DNA of 35,590 nucleotides from Acidobacteriota bacterium (GCA_021819585.1 JAKAQS010000010.1:1-35590); one strand, 5' to 3'. Counted from the stretch's first letter, positions 8,633-16,786 are shown. The notes: generated from the sequence alone by a model not told the origin. Numbers and translations: made by a program.

Positions 8633-9658
8633 TCAAAGAGACGCGCCGGAGGCGAGCGCGGGCGCCGACGCAATCGCAGAGACGATCTCCTCGGGCAACC
8701 CGAACCTGACGTTCTCCGGCATCACTTCGACCTCTTCCACGGAGCCGTATCCCTTGCTCTGCAGATAGGCAATCACCTCCTGCACCAGAATCTCGGGTGC
8801 TGACGCGCCTGCCGTAATAGCAACGGTCTCCACGCCCTCAAGCCAAACCGGCTGAATATCATCCGCCTTGTCGATCAGATAGGACTGGGTCCCAATCTTC
8901 TGCGAAACTTCCACCAGCCGATTGGAGTTGGAACTGTTCCGTCACCCCACCACCAGCACCAGATCCGCCTCATGGGCCACATTCTTCACCGCCGACTGGC
9001 GATTCTCGGTCGCATAGCAGATGTCCTGGGCATGGGGGCCCACAATCTGGGGAAACCTCTTCTTCAGCGCCTCGATCATGTACCGCGCCTCGTCGAGCGA
9101 AAGTGTCGTCTGGGTCAGGTAGGCGACCTTCTCCGGATCCTCCACCACTAACTCCTCGACTTCCTTCACGGTTGAGACCACCTGGGTTACATCTGGAGCT
9201 TCCCCCTGCGTGCCCTGAATCTCCTCATGATCGCGATGCCCCACCAACACCAGCGAGTACCCCTGCTTGGCAAACTTGACTGCCTCCAGATGCACCTTGG
9301 TAACCAAAGGGCACGTCGCGTCGATCACCTTCAGATGCCGCTGCCGAGCTCCATCCCGAACGGCCGGGCTCACACCATGGGCGGAGTAAATCACCCGCGC
9401 CCCTTCCGGCACCTCATCCAGCTCATTGACGAAGATGGCGCCCTTTTGGGCTAGATCGTTCACCACATAGCTGTTATGTACGATCTCTTTACGCACATAG
9501 ATCGGCGCTCCAAAGGTATCAAGCGCAATCTGGACGATGTCGATCGCGCGCACCACCCCGGCGCAGAAGCCTCGTGGCTTCAGCAACAGGACTCTTTTGA
9601 TGGCAGTTTCGCCTTGGTTCGCACGGACGCTCTCGGCAGGCAGGGTAGGTTGACTCAC
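8633..9658 (-). pseudogene. ispH: 4-hydroxy-3-methylbut-2-enyl diphosphate reductase, interrupted by an in-frame TGA
   Basis: IspH is the last enzyme of the MEP pathway; it makes IPP and DMAPP with a [4Fe-4S] cluster. The three cluster cysteines are present (RGFCAGV, DATCPLV, QDICYATENRQ). The reading starts at GTG 9658, runs 238 codons to ...LVLVVG, meets TGA at 8944-8942, then continues in the same frame through RNSSNSNRLVEVSQ and TAGASAPEILVQ to a normal TGA at 8633. With the TGA read through, the product is about 341 residues, full family length. The TGA takes the place of the first Ser (or Gly) of the G-S-x-N-S-S-N-S substrate-binding motif, so one base change restores the gene. Options are sequence error, recent nonsense mutation, or readthrough. 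I see no obvious SECIS hairpin. Downstream translation from GTG 8914 could not give a working enzyme alone. Confidence 0.85.
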
Positions 9659-9853
9659 CGGTTAAGTATACCTTCTTCACCCCTCCCATGGGCCGATTTA
9701 CCCTCTATCCTTGGGGAAGAATCAACTCGGCGTACCTCACCCAGATCCTTATTTTCGCCGGCCCTTGCAGAGACAGCGAGATCGGCTGAGGATTCTCGCC
9801 AAAAGAATTCCTTATACCCCCAAGATCTCACCGGTCCCGCGCCGCCCCCCTCG

Positions 9854-11557
9854 TCAGACCGCACGACTGGCTCGCAGCATCTGCTCCGCATGGCGCAGAC
9901 TGGTCTCCGTCAGGCTCGCTCCCGAGAGCATACGCGCAATCTCCTCCACCCTCTCCTCCGGCGTCATCAGCCGAATCCCGGTATGCGTTCTTCCTGCTCG
10001 CTCCGTCTTCTCAATCAAAAAGTGCTGGTCCGCAAATGCCGCAATCTGTGGAAGATGGGTAATACAGATCACCTGTTGCGACCGCGATAGCGTCTTCAGC
10101 TTCCGCCCTACCGCCTCGGCCGCTCGTCCGCCGATCCCAATATCGATCTCGTCAAAGATCAGGGTTCTGGGCAGCGCTGTCTTTCCCAGCCGCAAACCGG
10201 CGCCCCCACCCGTCTCGACACTGACCTTCAGAGCCAACATCACCCGGCTCATCTCACCGCCGGAGGCGATCTCGGTCAGGGGCTTCAAGGGCTCTCCCGG
10301 ATTGGTAGCAATCCGGTACTCCACCCGGTCCCATCCAGACGCCGTCCACCCCTGTGGATCCTCCCGGCCGACATCCACCACGTCAACCTCAAACCGTGCT
10401 TGCATGGCCAGATCGTTGATCTGTCTCTGGGCAGCCTTGGCCAGCCTTGCCGCCGCCGCTCTCCTGTCAGCCGTGAGCCTCTCGGCCGCATCCCTGTACC
10501 TCGCCGCGGATGCCGTCAACTCCCGCTCAAGCTCCGCCAGCCGCGCATCCCTGCTCTCCACCTCTTCCAGCTTCGCCGCCAGATCCTCTGCAAATTCCAT
10601 CACCTCGGCCAAGGTGCTGCCGTATTTTCTCTTCAATCGCTCCAGCACCGCCAGTCGGTCTTCGATCTCCACCAAACGCTCCGGCGACGCCGCCACTCTG
10701 CCGGCAAAATCCCGAAGAGCCGCGGCAGCATCCTCCACACTCGCCTTGGCAGCGGCCAACTGTTGCGCCGTCTCCTGAAACGGCTCGTCGAACCGCGCCA
10801 GATCCTCCACATGGCGCAGCGCCCCACCCAACAGCGTCTCAACAGATACCTCGGCCTCGTAGAGCAACTCGCGCGCTGCAACCGCCGATGTATATAACCG
10901 CTCCGAGTTCGCCAGCACTCTCTTTTCAGCCTCCAGGCGTTGATCCTCTTCCGCGTCCTGAATCTCCGCCATGGCAATCTCCCGGGACTGAAAGCTCCAT
11001 AAATCCATGAGCCGCAAACGATCTTGCTCCTGCCCACGCAGGGCCTGGATCTTCTCCTGCCGATCCCGCCATTGCGCATAGGCTGCCCCCACACCCTCGC
11101 TGCTGATTCCCTCAAAACGGTCCAGCAACATCCGCTGTTGTGCTCCATCGAAGGCCACCAGCGTCTCAGACTGGGCATGCACCAATGCCAACTCCGGAGC
11201 CAGCAACCGCAGCACCCCCACCGTCGCCGGTTGGGTATTCACAAACACTCGCCCTTTACCGCTGCTGGAGATCTCGCGCCGCAGAAGAATCTCATCCCCC
11301 TCCGGATCAATCCCGTTAGCCTCCAGAATCTCCTCCGCCCCCGGCGTACTCTCAAAGACGCAGCCCAGCACCGCCCGTTCGGCGCCAAACCGAACCACGT
11401 CACTGGAAGCTTTGCCGCCCAGCAGCAGCGCCAGCGCATCGATCAAGATCGACTTGCCGGCCCCCGTCTCGCCCGTCAGTAGGTTTAACCCAGGCCCAAA
11501 GACCGCCACGGCATGGTCCATCACGGCATAGTTCTCGGCGCGCAGCTCTAACAGCAT
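9854..11557 (-). CDS. recN: DNA repair protein RecN
   Basis: RecN is an SMC-like ATPase that acts early in double-strand break repair. Walker A is GETGAGKS at residues 29-36. A long coiled-coil middle (about 160-400) is rich in Ala/Glu/Leu/Arg. The ABC signature SGGEMSRVMLALK is near 430 and Walker B TLIFDEIDIGIGG near 470, followed by the ICITHLPQIAA D/H-loop region. Length (567 aa) is normal. It lies upstream of ispH on the same strand with a 195-bp gap in which I see no gene. Its start faces tolQ across a 190-bp divergent gap. Confidence 0.97.
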   Translation of the reverse strand: MLLELRAENYAVMDHAVAVFGPGLNLLTGETGAGKSILIDALALLLGGKASSDVVRFGAERAVLGCVFESTPGAEEILEANGIDPEGDEILLRREISSSGKGRVFVNTQPATVGVLRLLAPELALVHAQSETLVAFDGAQQRMLLDRFEGISSEGVGAAYAQWRDRQEKIQALRGQEQDRLRLMDLWSFQSREIAMAEIQDAEEDQRLEAEKRVLANSERLYTSAVAARELLYEAEVSVETLLGGALRHVEDLARFDEPFQETAQQLAAAKASVEDAAAALRDFAGRVAASPERLVEIEDRLAVLERLKRKYGSTLAEVMEFAEDLAAKLEEVESRDARLAELERELTASAARYRDAAERLTADRRAAAARLAKAAQRQINDLAMQARFEVDVVDVGREDPQGWTASGWDRVEYRIATNPGEPLKPLTEIASGGEMSRVMLALKVSVETGGGAGLRLGKTALPRTLIFDEIDIGIGGRAAEAVGRKLKTLSRSQQVICITHLPQIAAFADQHFLIEKTERAGRTHTGIRLMTPEERVEEIARMLSGASLTETSLRHAEQMLRASRAV

Positions 11558-11687
11558 GTTTGGTCTCTTTCACGCAAGAGCATAGCAGGAGCCGTCCCCT
11601 GCATACGCCGGTCTCGGAAACTTTTGCGCCACCAACGGGCGGGACCGATCCGTTTCTATCCGGCATGTCCCTAAAATATCGTAGGCC

Positions 11688-11707
11688 GAGAATCTTTTTA
11701 GATTCTC
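11688..11707. promoter_or_regulatory. Perfect palindrome upstream of tolQ
   Basis: GAGAATCT-TTTT-AGATTCTC is a perfect 8-bp inverted repeat with a 4-nt loop. It lies 42 bp before the tolQ ATG, in the divergent recN/tolQ gap. The AT-rich centre and position suit an operator for a dimeric regulator or an RNA hairpin in the tolQ leader. No known regulator site was recognised. Confidence 0.4.
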
Positions 11708-11749
11708 CTTTCCTCACTTCATGGCCAATTACACTGGGTATTGACGCCT

Positions 11750-12541
11750 ATGACACTGCTCGCCTTCGCTCTCCTCCAGCAAGATATCAATCAGGCCTCC
11801 ACCGCCTCCCCCCTCGGACCCGCTCCTGTCGGCCAGTCCTCCAGCGCTCTGGTTGAGATCCTTCATAACAGCGGTATCACTGCCGATGTGGTGCTGCTGA
11901 TCCTGCTCATCATGAGCATCCTCTCCTGGGCGGTGATGCTCTCCAAGTGGAGAACCTTCAAGGCCGCTGACCAGCAAAACCGCCGCTTTCTGCGCGCCTT
12001 CCGCAAGTCCGGCAGGCTCAGCGAAATCGCCGCCATCTCCGAGCAGTTCAAACCGAGTCCCCTGGTAGCTGTGTTCAACGAGATCCATGACGAGTACCAG
12101 CGCCAGAGCGGGGGGCGCGGCACCCCTCCCAATCCCCAGGGCCTGGAGCGCGCCGCCCAAACTGCCTCCAGCGAGGCTCTCACCCTCATGGAGCGGCGTA
12201 TGAGCTGGCTGGGCACCATCGCCCAGACCGGCCCCTTTGTAGGCCTCTTTGGCACCGTCATGGGCATCATCGACGCCTTCCACGGGCTCGGAACGGAGGG
12301 AGCCGCCACCCTGCGCGCCGTCGCCCCAGGCATCTCGGAGGCTCTGGTCACCACCGCGGCCGGCCTGATCGTCGCCATCCCCGCGGTCATGGGCTACAAC
12401 CAGCTCACCAGCCGACTGCGCGAGTTCGCGGCGCGTATGGATGACTTTGGTCGCGAACTGCTCAACGCCATTGAGAACGCCGCGCTGTACCAGCCCGGTT
12501 CTCCATCGCCATCCTCAGATGATCCCCGACGGAGGTCTTAG
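11750..12541 (+). CDS. tolQ: TolQ/ExbB family proton channel subunit
   Basis: TolQ forms with TolR the proton-driven motor of the Tol-Pal system in the inner membrane. The first membrane segment is VVLLILLIMSILSWAVML (about residues 43-60). A cytoplasmic loop follows, then two further segments around MSWLGTIAQTGPFVGLFGTVMGII and AVAPGISEALVTTAAGLIVAIPAVMGYN, the typical MotA/TolQ/ExbB core with conserved GLFGTV and TTAAGL motifs. I took ATG 11750; a TTG three codons upstream (11741) is possible. The tolR start follows 2 nt after the stop, indicating translational coupling. Position with tolB and pal favours TolQ over ExbB. Confidence 0.93.
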   Translation: MTLLAFALLQQDINQASTASPLGPAPVGQSSSALVEILHNSGITADVVLLILLIMSILSWAVMLSKWRTFKAADQQNRRFLRAFRKSGRLSEIAAISEQFKPSPLVAVFNEIHDEYQRQSGGRGTPPNPQGLERAAQTASSEALTLMERRMSWLGTIAQTGPFVGLFGTVMGIIDAFHGLGTEGAATLRAVAPGISEALVTTAAGLIVAIPAVMGYNQLTSRLREFAARMDDFGRELLNAIENAALYQPGSPSPSSDDPRRRS

Positions 12542-12543
12542 CC

Positions 12544-12951
12544 ATGGCTTTCAGCGCCAACGGAAAGACCCAGACCGCCATGGCCGACATCAATATCACG
12601 CCCCTGGTCGACGTGGTGTTGGTTCTGCTGCTCATCTTCATGCTGACCGCGCCGGTGTTACAGAGCGGCATTCAGGTCGCTGTCCCGCATACCCGCATGG
12701 TCAAACAGCTTACTGAGGTTCATCTGGTCGTCACCATCGACAAAGACCAGAATGTCTACCTCCAGGATAAGCCCGTAAATATCCACGATCTGCCAGGCTT
12801 GCTGGCGTCAAACCCAAAGGATCAAAAAAAGGTGATCTACGTCCGTGCTGACCAGTCCGTTCCCTTCGGCGCCTTCGCCTCGGTGATGGACGCGGTCAAG
12901 CAGGCAGGCATCATGAACATCAGCATCGTCACGCAGCCGTTACGGCAGTAG
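12544..12951 (+). CDS. tolR: TolR/ExbD family protein
   Basis: TolR/ExbD is a single-pass inner membrane protein with a periplasmic domain; its membrane aspartate carries the proton relay with TolQ. This 135-aa protein has a cytoplasmic N-terminus, then DINITPLVDVVLVLLLIFMLTAPVL, where the Asp of PLVDVVLVLL is the expected proton-carrying residue. The periplasmic domain ends with the usual VPFGAFASVMDAVKQAGIMNISIVT. The ATG at 12544 has GGAGG 8 nt upstream, inside the end of tolQ. A strong hairpin follows the stop by 10 nt. Confidence 0.94.
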   Translation: MAFSANGKTQTAMADINITPLVDVVLVLLLIFMLTAPVLQSGIQVAVPHTRMVKQLTEVHLVVTIDKDQNVYLQDKPVNIHDLPGLLASNPKDQKKVIYVRADQSVPFGAFASVMDAVKQAGIMNISIVTQPLRQ

Positions 12952-12961
12952 CCCGTCGCAA

Positions 12962-13010
12962 GCCGGGGCGGATCGGTCCAAGGGAGTGCCCCGGACCGAT
13001 CCGCCCCGGC
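12962..13010. other. 18-bp perfect stem-loop between tolR and the tonB-like gene
   Basis: GCCGGGGCGGATCGGTCC (12962-12979) is perfectly repeated in inverse at 12993-13010, with a 13-nt loop. It begins 10 nt after the tolR stop and ends 90 nt before the next start. The GC-rich stem without a T run is not a classic terminator inside an operon that continues. It may protect the upstream tolQR mRNA, attenuate transcription, or be a REP-like element. Confidence 0.8.
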
Positions 13011-13100
13011 ACTCTCAGCCGAGTCACCGTGCAGATTCCGCTTGGCGCCGGCCTTATCGGCGCCCACTACCAGTAAGAACCGATCAGGACCAAGACGACC

Positions 13101-13883
13101 ATGAGCATGCAAGCCCTATCACGCGACCTGCCGGACGATCGAATCGGCAGCGGCCTGGCCGGCGCCGTCGTCTTGCATCTGCTGATCGCGGCAGCCTTGC
13201 TCGGCCTGGGCTTTTACCTCAACGAATCGACGAACAACTTTGGCGAGAACACTTCTTCGGTAGGAGCCATCCAGGCATCCATGGTCTCCGCTCTCCCTTT
13301 GCCCCAGAAGTTCAAGCCGGTAGAGAACCAGGTTCTGGCGCCCCAGCAAGCCAGTGCGGCCCCGCTGCCCCCTCCCAAGGCAGAGGCGGCTCCGCCGCCG
13401 CGCGAGACTGACATCGAGATCAAGCGTAAGACCTTGCCCAAGAAAGTTGCACCCGTCTATACGCCGGCGCCGCCCAAACATCCCCAGCCCACGCCTCCCA
13501 GCCCCAAGGCCCAGACCGGGGAGAGCGCCATGCAGCTTCCCGAAGCCACCCTGCAAACGGTCAACGGAACGGCCACCGTCACCGTCCAGAGCCAAACCCT
13601 GGGTGAGCGTTACGGTTGGTACATCCAGATCATCAGTCAAAAGGTCCAGCAGTACTATTCACAGCAATATCCCGACCCACGCAGCTCCGCGGGTAGAAGT
13701 GTCACGGTCACGTTTTACGTGGACGACAGCGGCGTTCCAACCCGCGTTCGCATCCAAGCCCCTAGCGGCTCGCCCACTCTGGATAGCGCCGGTCTGCGAG
13801 CAGTCGAGGAGGTAGACACCTTCGGCCCCAACCCGGCCAACCAGCCGATTCCCATCGAGTTCACCTTCAACTATCACAAATGA
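13101..13883 (+). CDS. TonB C-terminal domain protein in the TolA position
   Basis: This 260-aa protein has one N-terminal membrane segment (about residues 18-38, LAGAVVLHLLIAAALLGLGFYL), then a Pro/Ala/Lys-rich periplasm-spanning linker (about 70-145), then a TonB-type C-terminal domain (about 165-260: VTVTFYVDDSGVPTRVRIQAPSG, FTFNYHK). It sits where tolA is found in proteobacterial tol operons, so it probably transmits TolQR energy to TolB/Pal. The C-terminal domain reads as TonB family rather than classic TolA. A role as a conventional TonB for outer-membrane transporters remains possible. A second ATG lies two codons downstream. Confidence 0.87.
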   Translation: MSMQALSRDLPDDRIGSGLAGAVVLHLLIAAALLGLGFYLNESTNNFGENTSSVGAIQASMVSALPLPQKFKPVENQVLAPQQASAAPLPPPKAEAAPPPRETDIEIKRKTLPKKVAPVYTPAPPKHPQPTPPSPKAQTGESAMQLPEATLQTVNGTATVTVQSQTLGERYGWYIQIISQKVQQYYSQQYPDPRSSAGRSVTVTFYVDDSGVPTRVRIQAPSGSPTLDSAGLRAVEEVDTFGPNPANQPIPIEFTFNYHK

Positions 13884-14078
13884 CCAACGAGGCTCCCATC
13901 TCAAGCCGTTCTTCCTCATCCCGAACCGGCAATCCTCTTTACCGGCAGCTTCCGGCGCCCAAAGGTGACCGGCATCCAAACCGTCTTGGCCCACGGATCC
14001 CCGCTTCCAGCCCTATCGAGCCTTCGCCCAGCCTGAACCAGAATTGATCTATTCCTGCATCGTTTTGGAGTGATGATG

Positions 14079-15467
14079 ATGTCCTTTCAAATGATCCATC
14101 CTGCGCCAATCTCCCGCCGCCATGGCCTGCTCGGGCTTATGGCCACGCTTCTCCCAATCCTCTCTCTACCTTGGGCCGGCCCTTTGTGCGCGCAGGATTG
14201 GGTTCATCTCACCGCCGGCAATAACAACTCTGAGATTCGTCTGGCCGCGGCCAACTTCGAACCCATCGCGGGCGACCCCGCCACCCTCGTAGACAAGCAG
14301 ACCTTTGACAAGGTGCTCTTCTCCGATCTGTCCAACGCCGGCATCTTCGCAATGGTCCCCAAGAGCCTGGCCCCACAACCTACCCCCGGCTCGCCCTCGG
14401 AGATCAACCTGGGGCTGTGGGCTCAGGCCCCCGCCAGCGCCGCCATGGTGGCCTTCGGCAATATCAGCATCCAGAACGGCAACCTGGTGGCCAACGGCTT
14501 TCTGGATGACACCCGGAACGCCCAGTATCCGCAGGTCTTCGCCAAACAGTATGTCGCCCCGGCCAGTGACCAGTCCGCTCGCGAGCTCGCCCACCAGTTC
14601 GCCGACGACATCATCTTTCGCCTCGGCGGCGGCATCCCCGGCATCGCCGAATCCAAGATCTTCTACGCGCAACGCACGAGCAGCGGCAACAAGGAGATCT
14701 GGATGATGGACTACGACGGCGCCAACCAAGTCCAGCTCACCCATCTAGGCCAAGACTCGATCTCCCCGGCCGTCTCGCCAGACAACTCCCTGGTCGCATT
14801 CAGCACCCTTACCCACGATGGCTTTGAGCTGAGCATGTACTCCTTGTTGCTGGGCCGGCTCGTCCACTTCACCGATATCGGCAGCGCCAATGTATCCCCG
14901 GCCTGGGCTCCAAACGGCCAGCAGCTTGCTTTTTCCTCCTCGCGCTCCGGAAGTTCGGAGATCTGGATCTCCGATCCCCAAGGATCTCTCTCGCGTCGAA
15001 TCACAAACTACGGCGGACTGGACGTCTCCCCCTCCTGGAACCCCAGAACCGGCACTCAGATCGCCTTCATCAGCGGCCGGACCGGCCTGCCCCAGCTCTA
15101 CATCATGGATGCGGACGGCTCGGGCGTCACGCGCATGACTGACGGCGGCTACGCCACCTCCCCATCCTGGTCCCCCAACGGCCAGTTCATCGCCTTTGCC
15201 TGGGATCGCCACTACGGCCCCGGCGCTCCGGGAGGCCAGGACATCTACGTCATGGAGGTTGCCACCAAACGCTGGATTCAACTCACCCATGACATCGGCC
15301 GGTGCGACTTCCCCACCTGGAGCCCGGATGGCCGTCACATCGCCTTTGCCAACTCTCCCGATGGCCACGACAACCACACCCGCATCGTGTCCATGCTCGC
15401 CGACGGCACCCAACAGCAGAAACTCACCAGCTTCGGAGCCGACATGCCCAACTGGAGCTGGAAGTAA
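14079..15467 (+). CDS. tolB: Tol-Pal system translocation protein TolB
   Basis: TolB is the periplasmic partner of Pal and the TonB/TolA-like protein. It has a signal peptide ending near LSLPWAGPLCAQ. An N-terminal alpha/beta domain follows (LAAANFEPIAGDP, LFSDLSNAGIFAMVPK, then FADDIIFRLGGGIPGIAESKIFYAQR). After it comes a six-bladed PD40 beta-propeller with repeated S-PSWSPNG, LAFSSSRSGSSEIW, SWNPRTGTQIAFISGR and FPTWSPDGRHIAFAN blocks. Four start codons overlap (GTG 14070, ATG 14073, 14076, 14079); I chose 14079, which places GGAG 8 nt upstream. The total of about 462 aa is slightly longer than the E. coli protein. A diverged palindromic repeat starts about 16 nt after the stop. Confidence 0.94.
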   Translation: MSFQMIHPAPISRRHGLLGLMATLLPILSLPWAGPLCAQDWVHLTAGNNNSEIRLAAANFEPIAGDPATLVDKQTFDKVLFSDLSNAGIFAMVPKSLAPQPTPGSPSEINLGLWAQAPASAAMVAFGNISIQNGNLVANGFLDDTRNAQYPQVFAKQYVAPASDQSARELAHQFADDIIFRLGGGIPGIAESKIFYAQRTSSGNKEIWMMDYDGANQVQLTHLGQDSISPAVSPDNSLVAFSTLTHDGFELSMYSLLLGRLVHFTDIGSANVSPAWAPNGQQLAFSSSRSGSSEIWISDPQGSLSRRITNYGGLDVSPSWNPRTGTQIAFISGRTGLPQLYIMDADGSGVTRMTDGGYATSPSWSPNGQFIAFAWDRHYGPGAPGGQDIYVMEVATKRWIQLTHDIGRCDFPTWSPDGRHIAFANSPDGHDNHTRIVSMLADGTQQQKLTSFGADMPNWSWK

Positions 15468-15482
15468 AGCAATCTCAATGTA

Positions 15483-15608
15483 GCCTAAAGCAGTTTCAGT
15501 GTAGGTGCTCCCAATGCCTCGGCTTCTATGGGCGTTTTCCCCAATGGAAACGTCACTGTAAACCCTCTTCGGGGAACCCATCAACACTGAAAATGCTATA
15601 GAAGCCCC
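15483..15608 (+). repeat. Palindromic intergenic repeat, copy A (after tolB)
   Basis: This ~125-bp element belongs to a family with copies near 21577-21690 (inverted) and 24698-24822. The outer stem is TTTCAGTGT (15494-15502) with ACACTGAAA (15584-15592). The inner hairpin is CGTTTTCC (15533-15540) with GGAAACG (15546-15552) and a CCAAT loop. Its end also forms an imperfect inverted repeat (CGGCTTCTAT near 15520, ATAGAAGCCC near 15598). A partial 20-bp tandem duplication (15466-15486 and 15485-15505) lies at the left edge. Confidence 0.75.
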
Positions 15609-15879
15609 TGCCGGTCGGCCGAGGTTCTTGGAGCCAGACCGAGAAACCAACCGTGACGCAAGCCACAGCGCCCTGCGCCGGGAGGCATACGATCTGAGAG
15701 TGCCGCTGCGGAGTTATAACGAGGCTCCTTGATCGTGAATCGCGATCAACCTGACGAGATTTGCACAGCTAATCGCGTCACGATACATATGGTTTAATAC
15801 AGTACAACTTCTGATTTAATAGAATTACTTCACTCCAAGCAGCACTATGCCTGTACCACACGAATAGAAGAGGACTTTT
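15609..15879 (+). promoter_or_regulatory. AT-rich leader and possible promoter region of pal
   Basis: No gene is seen here. It holds an inverted repeat TTGATCG / CGATCAA with a 7-nt spacer (15729-15749). Downstream is an AT-rich stretch with a -10-like TAGAAT at 15820-15825, about 55 nt before the pal ATG. No good -35 box pairs with it, so the promoter call is weak. An AGAGGA ribosome binding site precedes the pal start. pal could therefore be transcribed separately from tolB. Confidence 0.35.
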
Positions 15880-16629
15880 ATGATTGCTCATCGCACGTCA
15901 TTCCGGAAGAAAACCGCACTGGTCGCAACCCTCGCCATGCTGGCGGCAGCCGGTTGCCACAAGAAACAGGCTGCGCCCCCGCCCCCCGCGGCCATGGCTC
16001 CCCAAACCGTAGCTCCGCCCACCGCTTCGATCACTGCGGATCCCATGTCGATTGATCTTGGTCAATCCGTCGTACTCAACTGGCGCACCACCAACGCTAC
16101 CAGTGTGAGCATCGACGGCATCGGTCAGGTTCCTGTCAATGGAACCCAGACGGTCTCCCCTTCGAGCTCCACAAACTTTCACCTCGTCGCCACCAACTCA
16201 GGTGGAACTACAGAGGCCAATGTTCGTGTGACCGTTCGTGTACCGGAAGTTCCCGCGGCGCCGTCCAACAACGTGAGCTCTGAGGCTGACTTCCACGATC
16301 ACGTGCGCGATATCTTCTTCGCCTACGACAGCTACGATCTCTCTTCGGACGCCAAAGCATCCATCTCCGACGCCGCCACCTACCTCAACGCCCATCCTGA
16401 CATCAAAATCCTGATCGGCGGCTACTGCGACGATCGCGGCTCGGCTGAATACAATATCACCCTCGGCGAGAACCGCGCCAACGCCGCCAAGACAGCACTG
16501 GTTGCCGCCGGAGTGGATGGCAGCCGCATCCGCGTCGTCAGCTATGGCAAGGAGAAGCAGTTCTGCACGGAAGATACAGAGAGCTGCTGGCAACAAAACC
16601 GCCGCGACCAGTTCTCCATCGATCAGTAG
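15880..16629 (+). CDS. pal: Peptidoglycan-associated lipoprotein with an extra Ig-like domain
   Basis: Pal anchors the outer membrane to peptidoglycan and is the endpoint of the Tol system. The lipoprotein signal peptide is at residues 1-26, with lipobox LAAAGC and the lipidated Cys about residue 26. A Pro/Ala linker follows, then a ~75-residue Ig-like domain (SITADPMSIDLGQSVVLNWR to VRVTVRVPEV). The C-terminal OmpA-like domain (about 140-249) has the family core ILIGGYCDDRGSAEYNITLG, ENRANAAKTAL and RRDQFSI. At 249 aa it is longer than the ~170-aa proteobacterial Pal because of the inserted Ig-like domain. Start and ribosome binding site are clear. Confidence 0.94.
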   Translation: MIAHRTSFRKKTALVATLAMLAAAGCHKKQAAPPPPAAMAPQTVAPPTASITADPMSIDLGQSVVLNWRTTNATSVSIDGIGQVPVNGTQTVSPSSSTNFHLVATNSGGTTEANVRVTVRVPEVPAAPSNNVSSEADFHDHVRDIFFAYDSYDLSSDAKASISDAATYLNAHPDIKILIGGYCDDRGSAEYNITLGENRANAAKTALVAAGVDGSRIRVVSYGKEKQFCTEDTESCWQQNRRDQFSIDQ

Positions 16630-16680
16630 AGCTTTTCGTGGATGTATAGAACGACGCTGCGACTTCCAAGAGCATGTTCC

Positions 16681-16722
16681 CTCCTTCCACCCCGGCAGGC
16701 TCGCCCGCTGGGGTGGAAGGAG
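16681..16722. terminator. 13-bp perfect hairpin between pal and lolA
   Basis: CTCCTTCCACCCC (16681-16693) pairs perfectly with GGGGTGGAAGGAG (16710-16722) around a 16-nt loop. It lies 51 nt after the pal stop in a convergent gap. There is no T run, so it may be a Rho-type or mRNA-end structure rather than a textbook terminator. Confidence 0.5.
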
Positions 16723-16786
16723 AATGCCGCTTCAAGCAGGTTTCGGGGGCATCAGCACCGAAGACGTTACAAGCCTGCCTTCTTTG

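Noticed and set aside
8942-8975. Selenocysteine insertion at the ispH TGA
   Set aside because: The sequence after the TGA gives only GGAAC-A-GTTCC with a one-base loop, not a plausible bacterial SECIS. The expected residue is Ser or Gly rather than Cys. Kept only as an unlikely alternative.
14745-15650. 301-codon minus-strand frame opposite tolB
   Set aside because: Antisense to the clear TolB propeller repeats; no start signal and no domain.
15466-15880. CRISPR-like or phage attachment repeat after tolB
   Set aside because: The repeats are few, palindromic and diverged, with no regular spacers, cas genes or integrase in the window.
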